From Dyadobacter subterraneus (GTDB lineage Bacteria; Bacteroidota; Bacteroidia; Cytophagales; Spirosomataceae), in assembly GCF_015221875.1 (NCBI RefSeq), contig NZ_JACYGY010000001.1:4876501-4940500 (forward strand): 64,000 bases of DNA, given 5' to 3'. This document shows positions 1-8,000 of the stretch, one piece after another (positions within the stretch are counted from its first letter, which is position 1; each line of letters begins with the position of its first letter). A program made the position numbers and the translations under genes. The notes under the pieces are model-generated. The model saw only the letters and a list, made by a program, of their open reading frames with translations. It was not told the DNA's origin and did not search any database.

Positions 1-894
1 GGCCAGATTTGCGTGTACCAGATCAATTCGTGTATCCTTAGATTCCGTAGGAACGTCATTAAGGAAATGATCCAAAAACCAGACAACTGAAGGTTTGTCA
101 AGCGGTTTGGCGTCGGCAAATTTAACGTAGGAAGGCGTCGTCATATCCGAACCTGCAACCGGATAAACCAAAAGCTGATGCACAGGCATTTGTTTCCCGT
201 TGTCACGAGCCATAATACTTACGTTTGCTGCCAGATTTCCACCGGCACTTTCTCCTGCAACTGCGATTTTTTTCGAATCTCCGTTCATAGATGCTGCATT
301 ATCAATCGCCCACAAATAGGAAGCATAAGCATCATTATGGGCCGTTGGGAATCTGAATTCCGGTCCTTTTCGGTATTCAACAGAAATCACGATGGCTCCC
401 GATTTTTCCGCAAGTCCCTGTGCCGAAGCATCATAAACATCGATGGTAGCAATTACCCAGCCACCGCCATGAAAATAAACAATAACTGGAAATGGTTTTG
501 TGCCTGTTTTCGGAGTATATACCCGGGCATGAATAGTACCTCCCGCAACCGGGATTTCTTTGCCCATTGTATCAACCATTGGCGCCGGTACTGTCACGTT
601 ATTTTCTTTCAAAAGATCCATTACAGCATCTTTTACCGTATGGTTTTTACGAGCCTCCTCTGGCGTTTCAGTGGGAATAGGTTTGTCGCCGTAGCTTAGT
701 AATTTTTCTATTACCGCCCACATTTCATCCTTAATTTCCGGAGCCCATGCCGGTTTTGCCGTTTTTGGTTTTACACTCACAATCGGTTCGGTATTGTGGT
801 CGGTGCAGGCAATCAGACTGAAAAAGACACTCGCCGAAATAAAGTAAGTCAGTTTTTTAGTCAGGCTAATCAGGTTGCTGGATTTGTGTTTCAT
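1..894 (-). CDS. alpha/beta hydrolase lipoprotein, HSL-type esterase (3' end outside window)
   Basis: The gene reads leftward from an ATG at 894 and leaves the window without a stop, giving 298 codons. The N-terminus is a lipoprotein signal with lipobox LIAC (Cys30), so the enzyme is probably membrane-anchored in the cell envelope. The oxyanion-hole motif HGGGW starts at H142 and the nucleophile elbow GESAGG has Ser216; both are typical of the hormone-sensitive-lipase family of carboxylesterases. The catalytic Asp and His should lie near the cut-off C-terminus. The substrate cannot be inferred. The long open frames on the plus strand here are shadows of this gene. Confidence 0.9.
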   Translation of the reverse strand, partial: MKHKSSNLISLTKKLTYFISASVFFSLIACTDHNTEPIVSVKPKTAKPAWAPEIKDEMWAVIEKLLSYGDKPIPTETPEEARKNHTVKDAVMDLLKENNVTVPAPMVDTMGKEIPVAGGTIHARVYTPKTGTKPFPVIVYFHGGGWVIATIDVYDASAQGLAEKSGAIVISVEYRKGPEFRFPTAHNDAYASYLWAIDNAASMNGDSKKIAVAGESAGGNLAANVSIMARDNGKQMPVHQLLVYPVAGSDMTTPSYVKFADAKPLDKPSVVWFLDHFLNDVPTESKDTRIDLVHANLA

Positions 895-1245
895 AAAAAT
901 TAAATGTTGATGAAGTATAACTTAACAGTTTGGTTTGGCGATAGGCTACATAATAACCATACCAACCCAAAACTAAATATCTGATAATCAAACACTTTTG
1001 AGGAATACTTTAAAACTTGGAAGCGTAAAGCAATAAATTGTGCAGTTAATCCTTTATTATAGATAGCACTTGCATCAAACGCGTTCTCAACGTCTTGGAA
1101 CAATTATTTGGGTTTGATTTAAGTCTACTTTTACCTTTTGCTGAAACCTGTTCCAACTATTCCGGGGAAGTAAGAGTCATGATTTTAGAGCAAATATTAA
1201 GTCAAAACGCCATAAAAATTCTGATCATATAGTAAAACCTCACAT
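895..1245. other. intergenic region between divergent genes
   Basis: This 351-base AT-rich spacer lies between the esterase (leftward) and the PhyH gene (rightward) and must hold both promoters. I found no clear TAnnTTTG box. A 67-codon frame on the minus strand has no recognisable features and is probably chance. Confidence 0.5.
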
Positions 1246-2217
1246 ATGCCTACTGCTAATTTACCCTGGATCGAATCGCCTTTTTTTGAAGAGATTTTAA
1301 AAACTAAGAAACTAACTGACCAGCAGCTCAAATATGTGCTGGATTATCAAAAAAATGGTTTCGTTGTAATTCCCGGACTTTTGCCGCATTCACTGATCGA
1401 CAAAACGAAGGAGGATGCTGAAAACAAAGGATTTAATCCTGATTTTCCCATTAAAACCCAACGCGATGAACGAAGAATCCAGGACTTATGGATGGTTTCC
1501 GAAGCTTCAAAAGAACTGGCCTGCTATCCTGCCCTGCTCGAAATTCTCGAAATTTTTTACGGCCGAGAACCGATTCCGTTTCAAACACTCAATTTCAAAT
1601 TCGGTTCGCAGCAGAGAGCACATTCGGATACAATCCATTTCAGTTCGCTGCCTTCCAAATTTATGTGCGGCGTATGGGTGGCACTGGAAGATATTACCGA
1701 AGAAAACGGACCCGTTTTTTACTATCCAGGCTCACAAAAACTTTTGGAATACGACTTTTCATACATCCGGACCGACGCACAAACACCGTCATACAAAGAC
1801 TACATTCAGTATGAAGATTTTATAGAAAAAATTGTAGACGCGCACCAGTTTGAAAAGAAGAAATTCCTTGCAAAAAAAGGTGATTTGCTGATTTGGTCTT
1901 CCAATATTATTCATGGCGGTTCACCAGTTACCAAACAAGGTTCAACACGCTGGTCGCAAGTGACGCATTACTTCTTCAAAGACTGTTATTACTACACTCC
2001 GATGCTTTCCAATATGGTTACTAAACAACTGTATCTGAGGGATGAACTCGTAAATATGAGGACAGGAGAAAAAGTAAAACAAAGTTATAATGGCGAAAAT
2101 ATCAATGCATTGAAAGTTGGTAAAAATATGTTTTCGTTATTAAGTCAAAAAATAAGATTAGGCTCTCTGGCGATGCGAATATTGAAAAATAAAGCATATT
2201 TGGGCGACAAGGATTAA
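1246..2217 (+). CDS. phytanoyl-CoA dioxygenase (PhyH) family protein
   Basis: A 323-residue cytoplasmic protein of the PhyH family of Fe(II)/2-oxoglutarate-dependent oxygenases. The iron ligands are visible: H126-x-D128 and the distal H223 (IIHGG). R235 (STRW) is in the expected place for binding 2-oxoglutarate. The core strand PVFYYPGSQ is also typical. The family hydroxylates lipids, natural products or small metabolites, and the neighbours do not reveal the substrate. The gene stands alone, with divergent and convergent neighbours and a hairpin terminator 8 bases after the stop. Confidence 0.88.
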   Translation: MPTANLPWIESPFFEEILKTKKLTDQQLKYVLDYQKNGFVVIPGLLPHSLIDKTKEDAENKGFNPDFPIKTQRDERRIQDLWMVSEASKELACYPALLEILEIFYGREPIPFQTLNFKFGSQQRAHSDTIHFSSLPSKFMCGVWVALEDITEENGPVFYYPGSQKLLEYDFSYIRTDAQTPSYKDYIQYEDFIEKIVDAHQFEKKKFLAKKGDLLIWSSNIIHGGSPVTKQGSTRWSQVTHYFFKDCYYYTPMLSNMVTKQLYLRDELVNMRTGEKVKQSYNGENINALKVGKNMFSLLSQKIRLGSLAMRILKNKAYLGDKD

Positions 2218-2224
2218 TCACAAA

Positions 2225-2259
2225 AAATGCCTCCGGTAAACTTATACCGGAGGCATTTT
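2225..2259. terminator. bidirectional intrinsic terminator
   Basis: Inverted repeat with arms at 2225-2238 and 2245-2258 (core TGCCTCCGGTA / TACCGGAGGCA), flanked by A-rich and T-rich tracts. It lies between the convergent PhyH gene and the small secreted protein gene and can serve both. Confidence 0.8.
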
Positions 2260-2281
2260 AATGTTACTAAGTAAAAAAATT

Positions 2282-2605
2282 CTAGTTATTTTTTCTTCTT
2301 GTTCCGGTGGTATCAAGCTCTCCGGATCCGCCTTTTCTTCTACCCTTTTTCATCCCATCCATTTTTTTACCATTCCATTTAGTGGTATCCATATTCATGT
2401 TTGATGTTCTCTGATCCCTGATCAATGTATCATCCGAAGGTGCTCCTGTCCGCGGCATCGGTGTCGGAGTTGAGTTCAGTTTTTTGCCCTGATCCATTCT
2501 GGACGAATCTTGCAAAGGTACAGGCTGTGAAGATGGATTTTGAGCGTAACTTACAGCAGATGCCATTGTAAGTATTGCTACGATTGCGAGTTTTATCGTT
2601 TTCAT
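2282..2605 (-). CDS. small secreted hypothetical protein
   Basis: A 107-residue protein with a clean Sec signal peptide (MKTIKL...ASAVSYAQ, cleavage after about residue 21). The mature part is hydrophilic, rich in Asp, Thr, Lys, Met and Gly, with no predicted fold or conserved motif that I recognise. It belongs to a type seen three times in this window: a short exported low-complexity protein in its own transcription unit. The function is unknown. Confidence 0.75.
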   Translation of the reverse strand: MKTIKLAIVAILTMASAVSYAQNPSSQPVPLQDSSRMDQGKKLNSTPTPMPRTGAPSDDTLIRDQRTSNMNMDTTKWNGKKMDGMKKGRRKGGSGELDTTGTRRKNN

Positions 2606-2924
2606 TTTATTGACTTTAAGTTTGTATGAATTATTTCATATTCAATTATAAAACAGTCATACAAAACGTATTCCCAAAGTCAAACTTTTTAAATTCAAGC
2701 AAAGAACTTTTCTGATTGGTAATAACCTGCAAGGGAAAATGATACCAGAAAAGTCCGGTGAGCCCATTCTATTACATTTACCTGATTAGTTTCTTGAATT
2801 ATTAGAAATAATTAGATTTACAAAATCTAATATATATACTGATTCATAATAAGTTATCTCAATTTGTCCCAAAAAATCTACAAAAATATCTCCCCGAAAA
2901 TCCCAGGAGACCAATAAGTTGACC
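2606..2924. other. intergenic region
   Basis: This 319-base AT-rich spacer lies between two minus-strand genes. It holds the promoter of the small secreted protein and the 3' flank of the 2H phosphoesterase gene. I see no further gene, repeat or strong hairpin. Confidence 0.5.
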
Positions 2925-3491
2925 CTAATTATTTTGAAAAAATTTTAATGGAAAAGTACGGATGATGTTCCACTTCTTACCGTCATGTTGTAACAAGTGA
3001 AAATCATTGACTTCGAATATTTTGAGAAATTCCCTGGCCTGAAACTCCCGCCACGCTTCCTGAAATAAATTTACTTTCAAATCCCGGTATGCAATCGTTA
3101 AGTGCGGGTGAAAATCTAATTCGAGATCCATTATCGCCACCCCGGGAAATGCATTTTCAAATTCAGATAAAATCTGTTTTTGCAATGTCGCTAGCGAAGC
3201 ATTTTTCTCGGGTTTTATAAAAATTACAGGTTTGTTTTTATTGTGAAAAGCTCCGTAATCTTTCAATTCCAAATTGAATGCGGATTGATTAATTTGGAGA
3301 TTTTCAAACCATTCCAAAACAATAATATGCGCCGCCATGGGAAATTTGAACGGAGCTTTTAAAGTGATATGCGGCATCACTTTAAGCGAAGCCCTGCTAT
3401 CAAAACGAGCCGCAATATCTTCTTGTATTTCGATAATCTCTTTGCTGATTTCTTCCGGCGGCGTAATTGCCAGAAAATACAAATTTTCCAT
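2925..3491 (-). CDS. 2'-5' RNA ligase / 2H phosphoesterase family protein
   Basis: A 188-residue protein with the two H-x-T/S signatures of the 2H phosphoesterase superfamily: H41-I-T43 (MPHITL) and H130-L-T132 (HPHLTI), about 90 residues apart as in LigT/ThpR enzymes. Members cleave or form 2',5' or cyclic phosphodiester bonds in RNA. Those assays are mostly in vitro, so the physiological substrate here is open. No signal peptide is seen, so it is cytoplasmic. It sits alone on the minus strand, divergent from the paralogue pair. Confidence 0.85.
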   Translation of the reverse strand: MENLYFLAITPPEEISKEIIEIQEDIAARFDSRASLKVMPHITLKAPFKFPMAAHIIVLEWFENLQINQSAFNLELKDYGAFHNKNKPVIFIKPEKNASLATLQKQILSEFENAFPGVAIMDLELDFHPHLTIAYRDLKVNLFQEAWREFQAREFLKIFEVNDFHLLQHDGKKWNIIRTFPLKFFQNN

Positions 3492-3653
3492 ATTTTAAAT
3501 GCGCTACTTACTTATCATAAAATCTGCACCAGGTTTTAAATAAATTAATCCTGACTTGCTTAGTGAATTCAAATATTATTTACCTCTTAAATAATTGTAA
3601 TTAACGTTGATTTTTTGTTAATTAATGAAAATTTCTTTCCTGAGAAACCGGTA

Positions 3654-4355
3654 ATGAAAAGCTGTTTACTAACAATACTTTTCCTGCATTGTGCTGCATT
3701 TACTTTTGCGCAGAACACGCCAAAGGTATATAGGGCAAAAAACGGTTCCAATATCTCAAAAAACATTCCTTATCAGGAACAATACCAGTTCGACCAATTT
3801 AAACCTGGGAAGGTTTATTTCCGAAATGGCCGTATTGCAAATGCCTTGCTTAATTACAATCTGTTTTACGGAGAAATAGAATTTATTGGTCCACAAAAAG
3901 ATACGCTATTACTGACTGACCAAAATTTTATGGATAGCATAGCCGTTGGCTCAGAAATCTTTTATTTTTTACCAAAACAAGGACATGTTCAGGAAATAAA
4001 AAATTATGGCAAAATAAGGCTTGGAGAAAAACTGGTATTGACCGTTCTGGATAACGAAAGAGAATCCGCTTTCAATCACTATTCTGCTACTTCTGCGATT
4101 TCCAATTACAAGACATTTAGTAATCAAAACGGATATCAGTGGATGAAACCTACTGATAAAGTCGTTTTCAAAAGAAAATCTGATTATTTTTTTATCGATA
4201 AAAACCAACGATTTTATATTCCTACCAAGGCAATTCTGCTGAAATTATATCGGGATAATAACAAAGAAATTATCACCTATATAAAAGAAGAAAACATCGA
4301 CTTTTCCAAACAACCGGACTTAATGAAGATACTTGATTTTTGCAGTTCCCTTTAA
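3654..4355 (+). CDS. secreted hypothetical protein, tandem paralogue A
   Basis: I take the ATG at 3654 rather than the upstream in-frame start at 3615, because it gives a proper signal peptide (MKSCLLTILFLHCAAFTFAQ). The mature protein of about 213 residues is paralogous to the next gene. Both share K-V-x-R-x-K-N-G near the N-terminus, then a G-(K/R)-(V/L)-x-(F/Y)-x-N-G segment, GE(I/V)xFIxxxxDTL, and a C-terminal FCS(S/E)L. I do not recognise the family. An envelope location is inferred from the signal peptide. Confidence 0.8.
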   Translation: MKSCLLTILFLHCAAFTFAQNTPKVYRAKNGSNISKNIPYQEQYQFDQFKPGKVYFRNGRIANALLNYNLFYGEIEFIGPQKDTLLLTDQNFMDSIAVGSEIFYFLPKQGHVQEIKNYGKIRLGEKLVLTVLDNERESAFNHYSATSAISNYKTFSNQNGYQWMKPTDKVVFKRKSDYFFIDKNQRFYIPTKAILLKLYRDNNKEIITYIKEENIDFSKQPDLMKILDFCSSL

Positions 4356-4375
4356 CTTTTTAGCTTAACAAAAAT

Positions 4376-5098
4376 ATGAATTTGTTAAAAAATTTAATAA
4401 AAACTTGCGGAGTCGCTGCTTTTATTTTTTTCCCTCTTTCCAAAATTTTTGCTCAGCCAACCAAAGTACTCAGGGTGAAAAACGGACAGGATGCCACTAA
4501 ATTTATTCCGGCAAAAGACAGGTTTGAATATCCCGATTTCCAGTTTGGCCGCTTAAATTATACCAATGGAAATTATGCGGTAAGCAAGCTGAATTACTGC
4601 TATCTTTTGGGTGAAGTAATGTTTATAAATGCCAAGGGAGATACGCTGGCCATTGCCGACAACAACCAAGTCGGCTATGCTGATATTGGCAATAGCCGTT
4701 TTTATCCTTTTCCTGAAAATGGTTTTGTGGAAGTTATTGAAGATTGCGGCTTGATGCTTCTAACAAAAAAGGTTCAGTATCAAAGAGATGGGATTGAGAA
4801 AAAAGGAGCTTATCAAAATAGCAGCGAAATAGGATCTGTTTACAATGCATCGACTTTTACAGATATAAATGGAAGAACGACAATTCTGCCGGCCAGCAAT
4901 ACAATTTTATTAAAACCAGCGACTACCTATCTTTTGATGGATATCAATCACCGGTTTAGCAAGGCTAACAAAACCAGTCTGTTGAAGATATTTTCAAAAA
5001 ATAAAAACGTCATTGAAAAATATCTTGACAAACAAAATATTGATTACAACAATGAGGAAGATTTAAAAAAAGCGGTGCGGTTTTGCAGCGAATTATAG
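4376..5098 (+). CDS. secreted hypothetical protein, tandem paralogue B
   Basis: A 240-residue protein with a signal peptide ending near FAQ (residues 25-27). It starts 20 bases after its paralogue ends and 12 bases before the CehA-like gene begins, so the three are probably co-transcribed. It shares with paralogue A the motif order KNG, NG, GEVMFI-x5-DTL and the terminal FCSEL. The duplication is old, since identity is low outside those motifs. It may assist or bind the same material as the following hydrolase; that is inference from position only. Confidence 0.8.
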   Translation: MNLLKNLIKTCGVAAFIFFPLSKIFAQPTKVLRVKNGQDATKFIPAKDRFEYPDFQFGRLNYTNGNYAVSKLNYCYLLGEVMFINAKGDTLAIADNNQVGYADIGNSRFYPFPENGFVEVIEDCGLMLLTKKVQYQRDGIEKKGAYQNSSEIGSVYNASTFTDINGRTTILPASNTILLKPATTYLLMDINHRFSKANKTSLLKIFSKNKNVIEKYLDKQNIDYNNEEDLKKAVRFCSEL

Positions 5099-5110
5099 TA
5101 TAATCCTGAT

Positions 5111-7438
5111 ATGAAGAAAAAACTCCTTTTGCTGTTCATTTATCTTCTGACACCATTTTTGCTTTCCGCCCAGCATGAACATCATCAAACTTCATCCGGC
5201 ATAAATCAAACTGTTGAACCGCAACCTTTGCTTGCTCAGGCTCTTCGGCTAAGTGAGGCACTCAATTTTTCAGGAAATGCATTGTCTGCTCCGGACCTTA
5301 AACGTTTGAAAGCTTTAAATAACAATTCTACCGGCCCGGAATCTGTCAGAGCGATTCAGGAAATTCTGGATCCGTATTGTCTGAATATCATCGGTATCAA
5401 TCCGGAAGGCCGCGTTAAGGTTGACCGCGGATTAGCAAAAGCAGTGTTAATACAAGGCGGCTGGACAAGCTTTTTAGTCAAAATAAATAATGACGCCGGC
5501 ATAACTGCCAAACTGGAAGCCGAGAGCCCGAACGCAGCTAAACCTTACCATTCACCATCTTTTGAACCAAATGTTAAAAAGGAAAATGTGGTGACTCCAG
5601 GCCAGGTTGCAAATCGTTTTGCTGAAATTCAGATGTATACCAATCGTCCTTTACAACCAAATCTGAGTGGTTTAAAACTGGAATATGCGGTTGTTCAGAT
5701 TTATTCGAAAGATGCAGGTTCGCGGGAAATTGAAATAGGATATAGTATCGGGCACGGTTCACAAGATATTGGTTATAGAAATACTACACCCATTTTGTTT
5801 AAGGTTAAACCTTCGGTCAAAGTGAAATTTCATGTCAGGGATGATGACGGATCACCTGTAATGGCCTCGTTTTTAATCACGGATTCGCAGGAGCATGCAG
5901 GTGGAAAATTCACCGGAATATATCCGCTCCCATCCAGACGTGTAGCTTCCACAGACAAATATCCTGATTTTTTCTTTCAGCCTCAGATATACCGAAGCGA
6001 TGGAGAAGACGTGCAGCTGCCGCCGGGAAAATATTCGATAACTTTTACCAGAGGCCCCGAATATATAAAGGAAACCAGACAGGTGATCATTCCCGAAAAT
6101 GTGAAAGAGTTGGATCTGTCTTTTCAGCTCAAACGATGGATAAAAATGTCGAAACTTGGCTGGTTCAGCGCCGACCATCATATTCATGCCGCCGGATGCA
6201 GTCATTATGATAGTCCCACCGAAGGTGTAGATCCAAAAGATATGTGGCGGCAGGTACTTGGTGAAGATCTTAATATGGCCGCCAACCTTGCCTGGGGACC
6301 AAGCTGGTATCATCAAAAAACATTTTTTACAGGTAAGGATGAGCCCTATTCCAACAAGAAAAATATTATGCGAAATGATGTGGAGGTTTCAGGTTTTCCA
6401 TCTTCACATGCCGGTCATATTGTCCTTTTAAGAATTAAGGAAGATGATTATCCGGGAACAACACTGATTGAGCAATGGCCAAGCTGGACCGCCCCGGTAC
6501 TTTCCTGGGCCAAAAATCAGGGTGGCGTGGTCGGTTACGCGCATTCGGGCTGGGGACTGGAACCTCAGGAAATGGTAACGAAATTGCCAAATTATGTAAT
6601 CCCAAAAATGGATGGTATCGGAGCTAATGAATACGTTGTTACCGTTACGAATAACCTGGTTGATTTTTACAGTTTGGGTGATACGCCAGCGCCCTGGGAG
6701 CTGAACATGTATTACCACACGCTAAATTGTGGGTTTAAAATAAGACTAAGCGGCGAAACAGATTTTCCATGTATCACGGATGCACGTGTTGGTCAGGCAA
6801 GAAGTTATTTCAAAACTGACGGTGTGCTTAGTTACGATCAATATGCAGAAGCGCTGAAAAAAGGGAAAAGTTACGTTTCCGACGGAAAATCACACATTAT
6901 GGATTTTGCCGTTAATGGGCAGCAAGCGGGTAGTAATGAAAGTGAATTGTCATTTTCCGGAAAACAAACCGTAAAAATTACAGCCAAAGTCGCTGCTTAT
7001 GTTCCTTTGGAACAGGATGAAACGGGAAAGAAAACCGCCGCTACACCGATATACAAAATGCCTTACTGGGATATTGAAAGGGCTCGAATCGGACAGTCAA
7101 GAAAAGTGAAGGTGGAATTGATTGTGAATGGGGAAGCCGTGGATGCCAAGGAAATTCCTGCGAATGGCGATATTAATGATGTTGAGTTTTCATTACCTAT
7201 ACAAAAGTCCAGCTGGGTAGCTACGCGTATTTATCCAAGTTCACATTCAAATCCGGTTTTCATTTATATTGACAAAAAGCCGGTTTTAGAAAAGAAAAGT
7301 GCAGAATGGTGTTTAGCTGCTTTAAAGCAATGCTGGAAAATGAAGGAACCGAATATTCGTAAGGAAGAAAAAAAAGATGCGGAAGCAGCCTATGATGCCG
7401 CCGCAAAAGTTTATCAAGATATGATTAATGAAAAATAA
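5111..7438 (+). CDS. CehA/McbA-like PHP-domain metallohydrolase, secreted
   Basis: A 775-residue exported protein (signal peptide MKKKLLLLFIYLLTPFLLSAQ). The middle carries a PHP-type metal site beginning D355-H-H-I-H359, followed by further candidate ligands (GYAHSG and SGETDFP). This arrangement fits the CehA/McbA family, whose members include the carbaryl hydrolases, although most relatives have unknown substrates. About 330 residues of beta-rich sequence precede the catalytic part and a beta-sandwich-like segment follows it. It closes a likely operon with the two secreted paralogues upstream. Confidence 0.8.
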   Translation: MKKKLLLLFIYLLTPFLLSAQHEHHQTSSGINQTVEPQPLLAQALRLSEALNFSGNALSAPDLKRLKALNNNSTGPESVRAIQEILDPYCLNIIGINPEGRVKVDRGLAKAVLIQGGWTSFLVKINNDAGITAKLEAESPNAAKPYHSPSFEPNVKKENVVTPGQVANRFAEIQMYTNRPLQPNLSGLKLEYAVVQIYSKDAGSREIEIGYSIGHGSQDIGYRNTTPILFKVKPSVKVKFHVRDDDGSPVMASFLITDSQEHAGGKFTGIYPLPSRRVASTDKYPDFFFQPQIYRSDGEDVQLPPGKYSITFTRGPEYIKETRQVIIPENVKELDLSFQLKRWIKMSKLGWFSADHHIHAAGCSHYDSPTEGVDPKDMWRQVLGEDLNMAANLAWGPSWYHQKTFFTGKDEPYSNKKNIMRNDVEVSGFPSSHAGHIVLLRIKEDDYPGTTLIEQWPSWTAPVLSWAKNQGGVVGYAHSGWGLEPQEMVTKLPNYVIPKMDGIGANEYVVTVTNNLVDFYSLGDTPAPWELNMYYHTLNCGFKIRLSGETDFPCITDARVGQARSYFKTDGVLSYDQYAEALKKGKSYVSDGKSHIMDFAVNGQQAGSNESELSFSGKQTVKITAKVAAYVPLEQDETGKKTAATPIYKMPYWDIERARIGQSRKVKVELIVNGEAVDAKEIPANGDINDVEFSLPIQKSSWVATRIYPSSHSNPVFIYIDKKPVLEKKSAEWCLAALKQCWKMKEPNIRKEEKKDAEAAYDAAAKVYQDMINEK

Positions 7439-7449
7439 AAGCATAAAAA

Positions 7450-7469
7450 AGCCTGCTTTTCGGCAGGCT
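7450..7469 (-). terminator. intrinsic terminator, mainly for the LEA-like gene
   Basis: Seven-base arms AGCCTGC (7450-7456) and GCAGGCT (7463-7469). Read leftward the stem is followed by six T residues, so it suits the minus-strand gene at 7490-7804. Read rightward the tract is weaker (CTCTTT), but the hairpin may also stop the CehA operon. Confidence 0.75.
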
Positions 7470-7489
7470 CTCTTTGCTTATCGTTTGAA

Positions 7490-7804
7490 CTACTTATCGT
7501 CTTTAATTTTCTTTTCAGCTTTTTTTACGCCTTTTTTAGTAGCATCATAGCCTTTTTCAGCGGTTTCTCCTACTGCGTCAGCACCTTTTTTAACACCTTT
7601 TTTCGTAGCATCGTAACCTTTTTCAGCGGTTTCACCTACTGCATTAGCCCCTTTTTTAACACCGTTCCCTACTGCTTTCGCATCCTTTTTTACTTCTGTT
7701 TTTGTTTTATCTGCTGCTCTTCCAACCTTCGTTTTAGTTGAATCCTGAGCATATGCCATAGTTGAAGCGGCAACCATGGCCATAAAAATCAATATCTTTT
7801 TCAT
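7490..7804 (-). CDS. secreted LEA-like lysine-rich repeat protein
   Basis: A 104-residue protein with signal peptide MKKILIFMAMVAASTMAYAQ. The rest is almost entirely Lys, Ala, Gly, Thr, Val and Asp/Glu. It contains two near-identical 22-residue units at residues 48-69 and 70-91 (GVKKGANAVGETAEKGYDATKK and a one-residue variant). The 11-residue sub-period and amphipathic helix-forming composition resemble group 3 LEA or apolipoprotein-like helices. A protective or membrane-associated envelope role is plausible but unproven. Confidence 0.8.
   Translation of the reverse strand: MKKILIFMAMVAASTMAYAQDSTKTKVGRAADKTKTEVKKDAKAVGNGVKKGANAVGETAEKGYDATKKGVKKGADAVGETAEKGYDATKKGVKKAEKKIKDDK
7532..7663 (-). 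repeat. two tandem 66-bp coding repeats
   Basis: In-frame direct repeat inside the LEA-like gene: two 66-bp units, each encoding 22 residues that differ at a single position (N versus D). The near identity at DNA level suggests recent duplication or ongoing homogenisation. Confidence 0.8.
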
Positions 7805-8000
7805 AATAAGTTTGTTAATAAAATGATTACTCTTGATAAATCTAATTCTGCCAAATCAGATAAATAATCATACCACATTCAATAATTGCTCAGAATGAAT
7901 TTTTTGATCTCAAAACGGGAAATTGACCACAACAGAATGTCACCGGTTTCCACAGAAAGACACACAAACAATTATGAAGAAAAAAGCGCAAACCATCAGA

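Noticed and set aside
900..1103. 67-codon minus-strand frame upstream of the esterase
   Set aside because: No signal, domain or good leader; a chance frame in AT-rich DNA.
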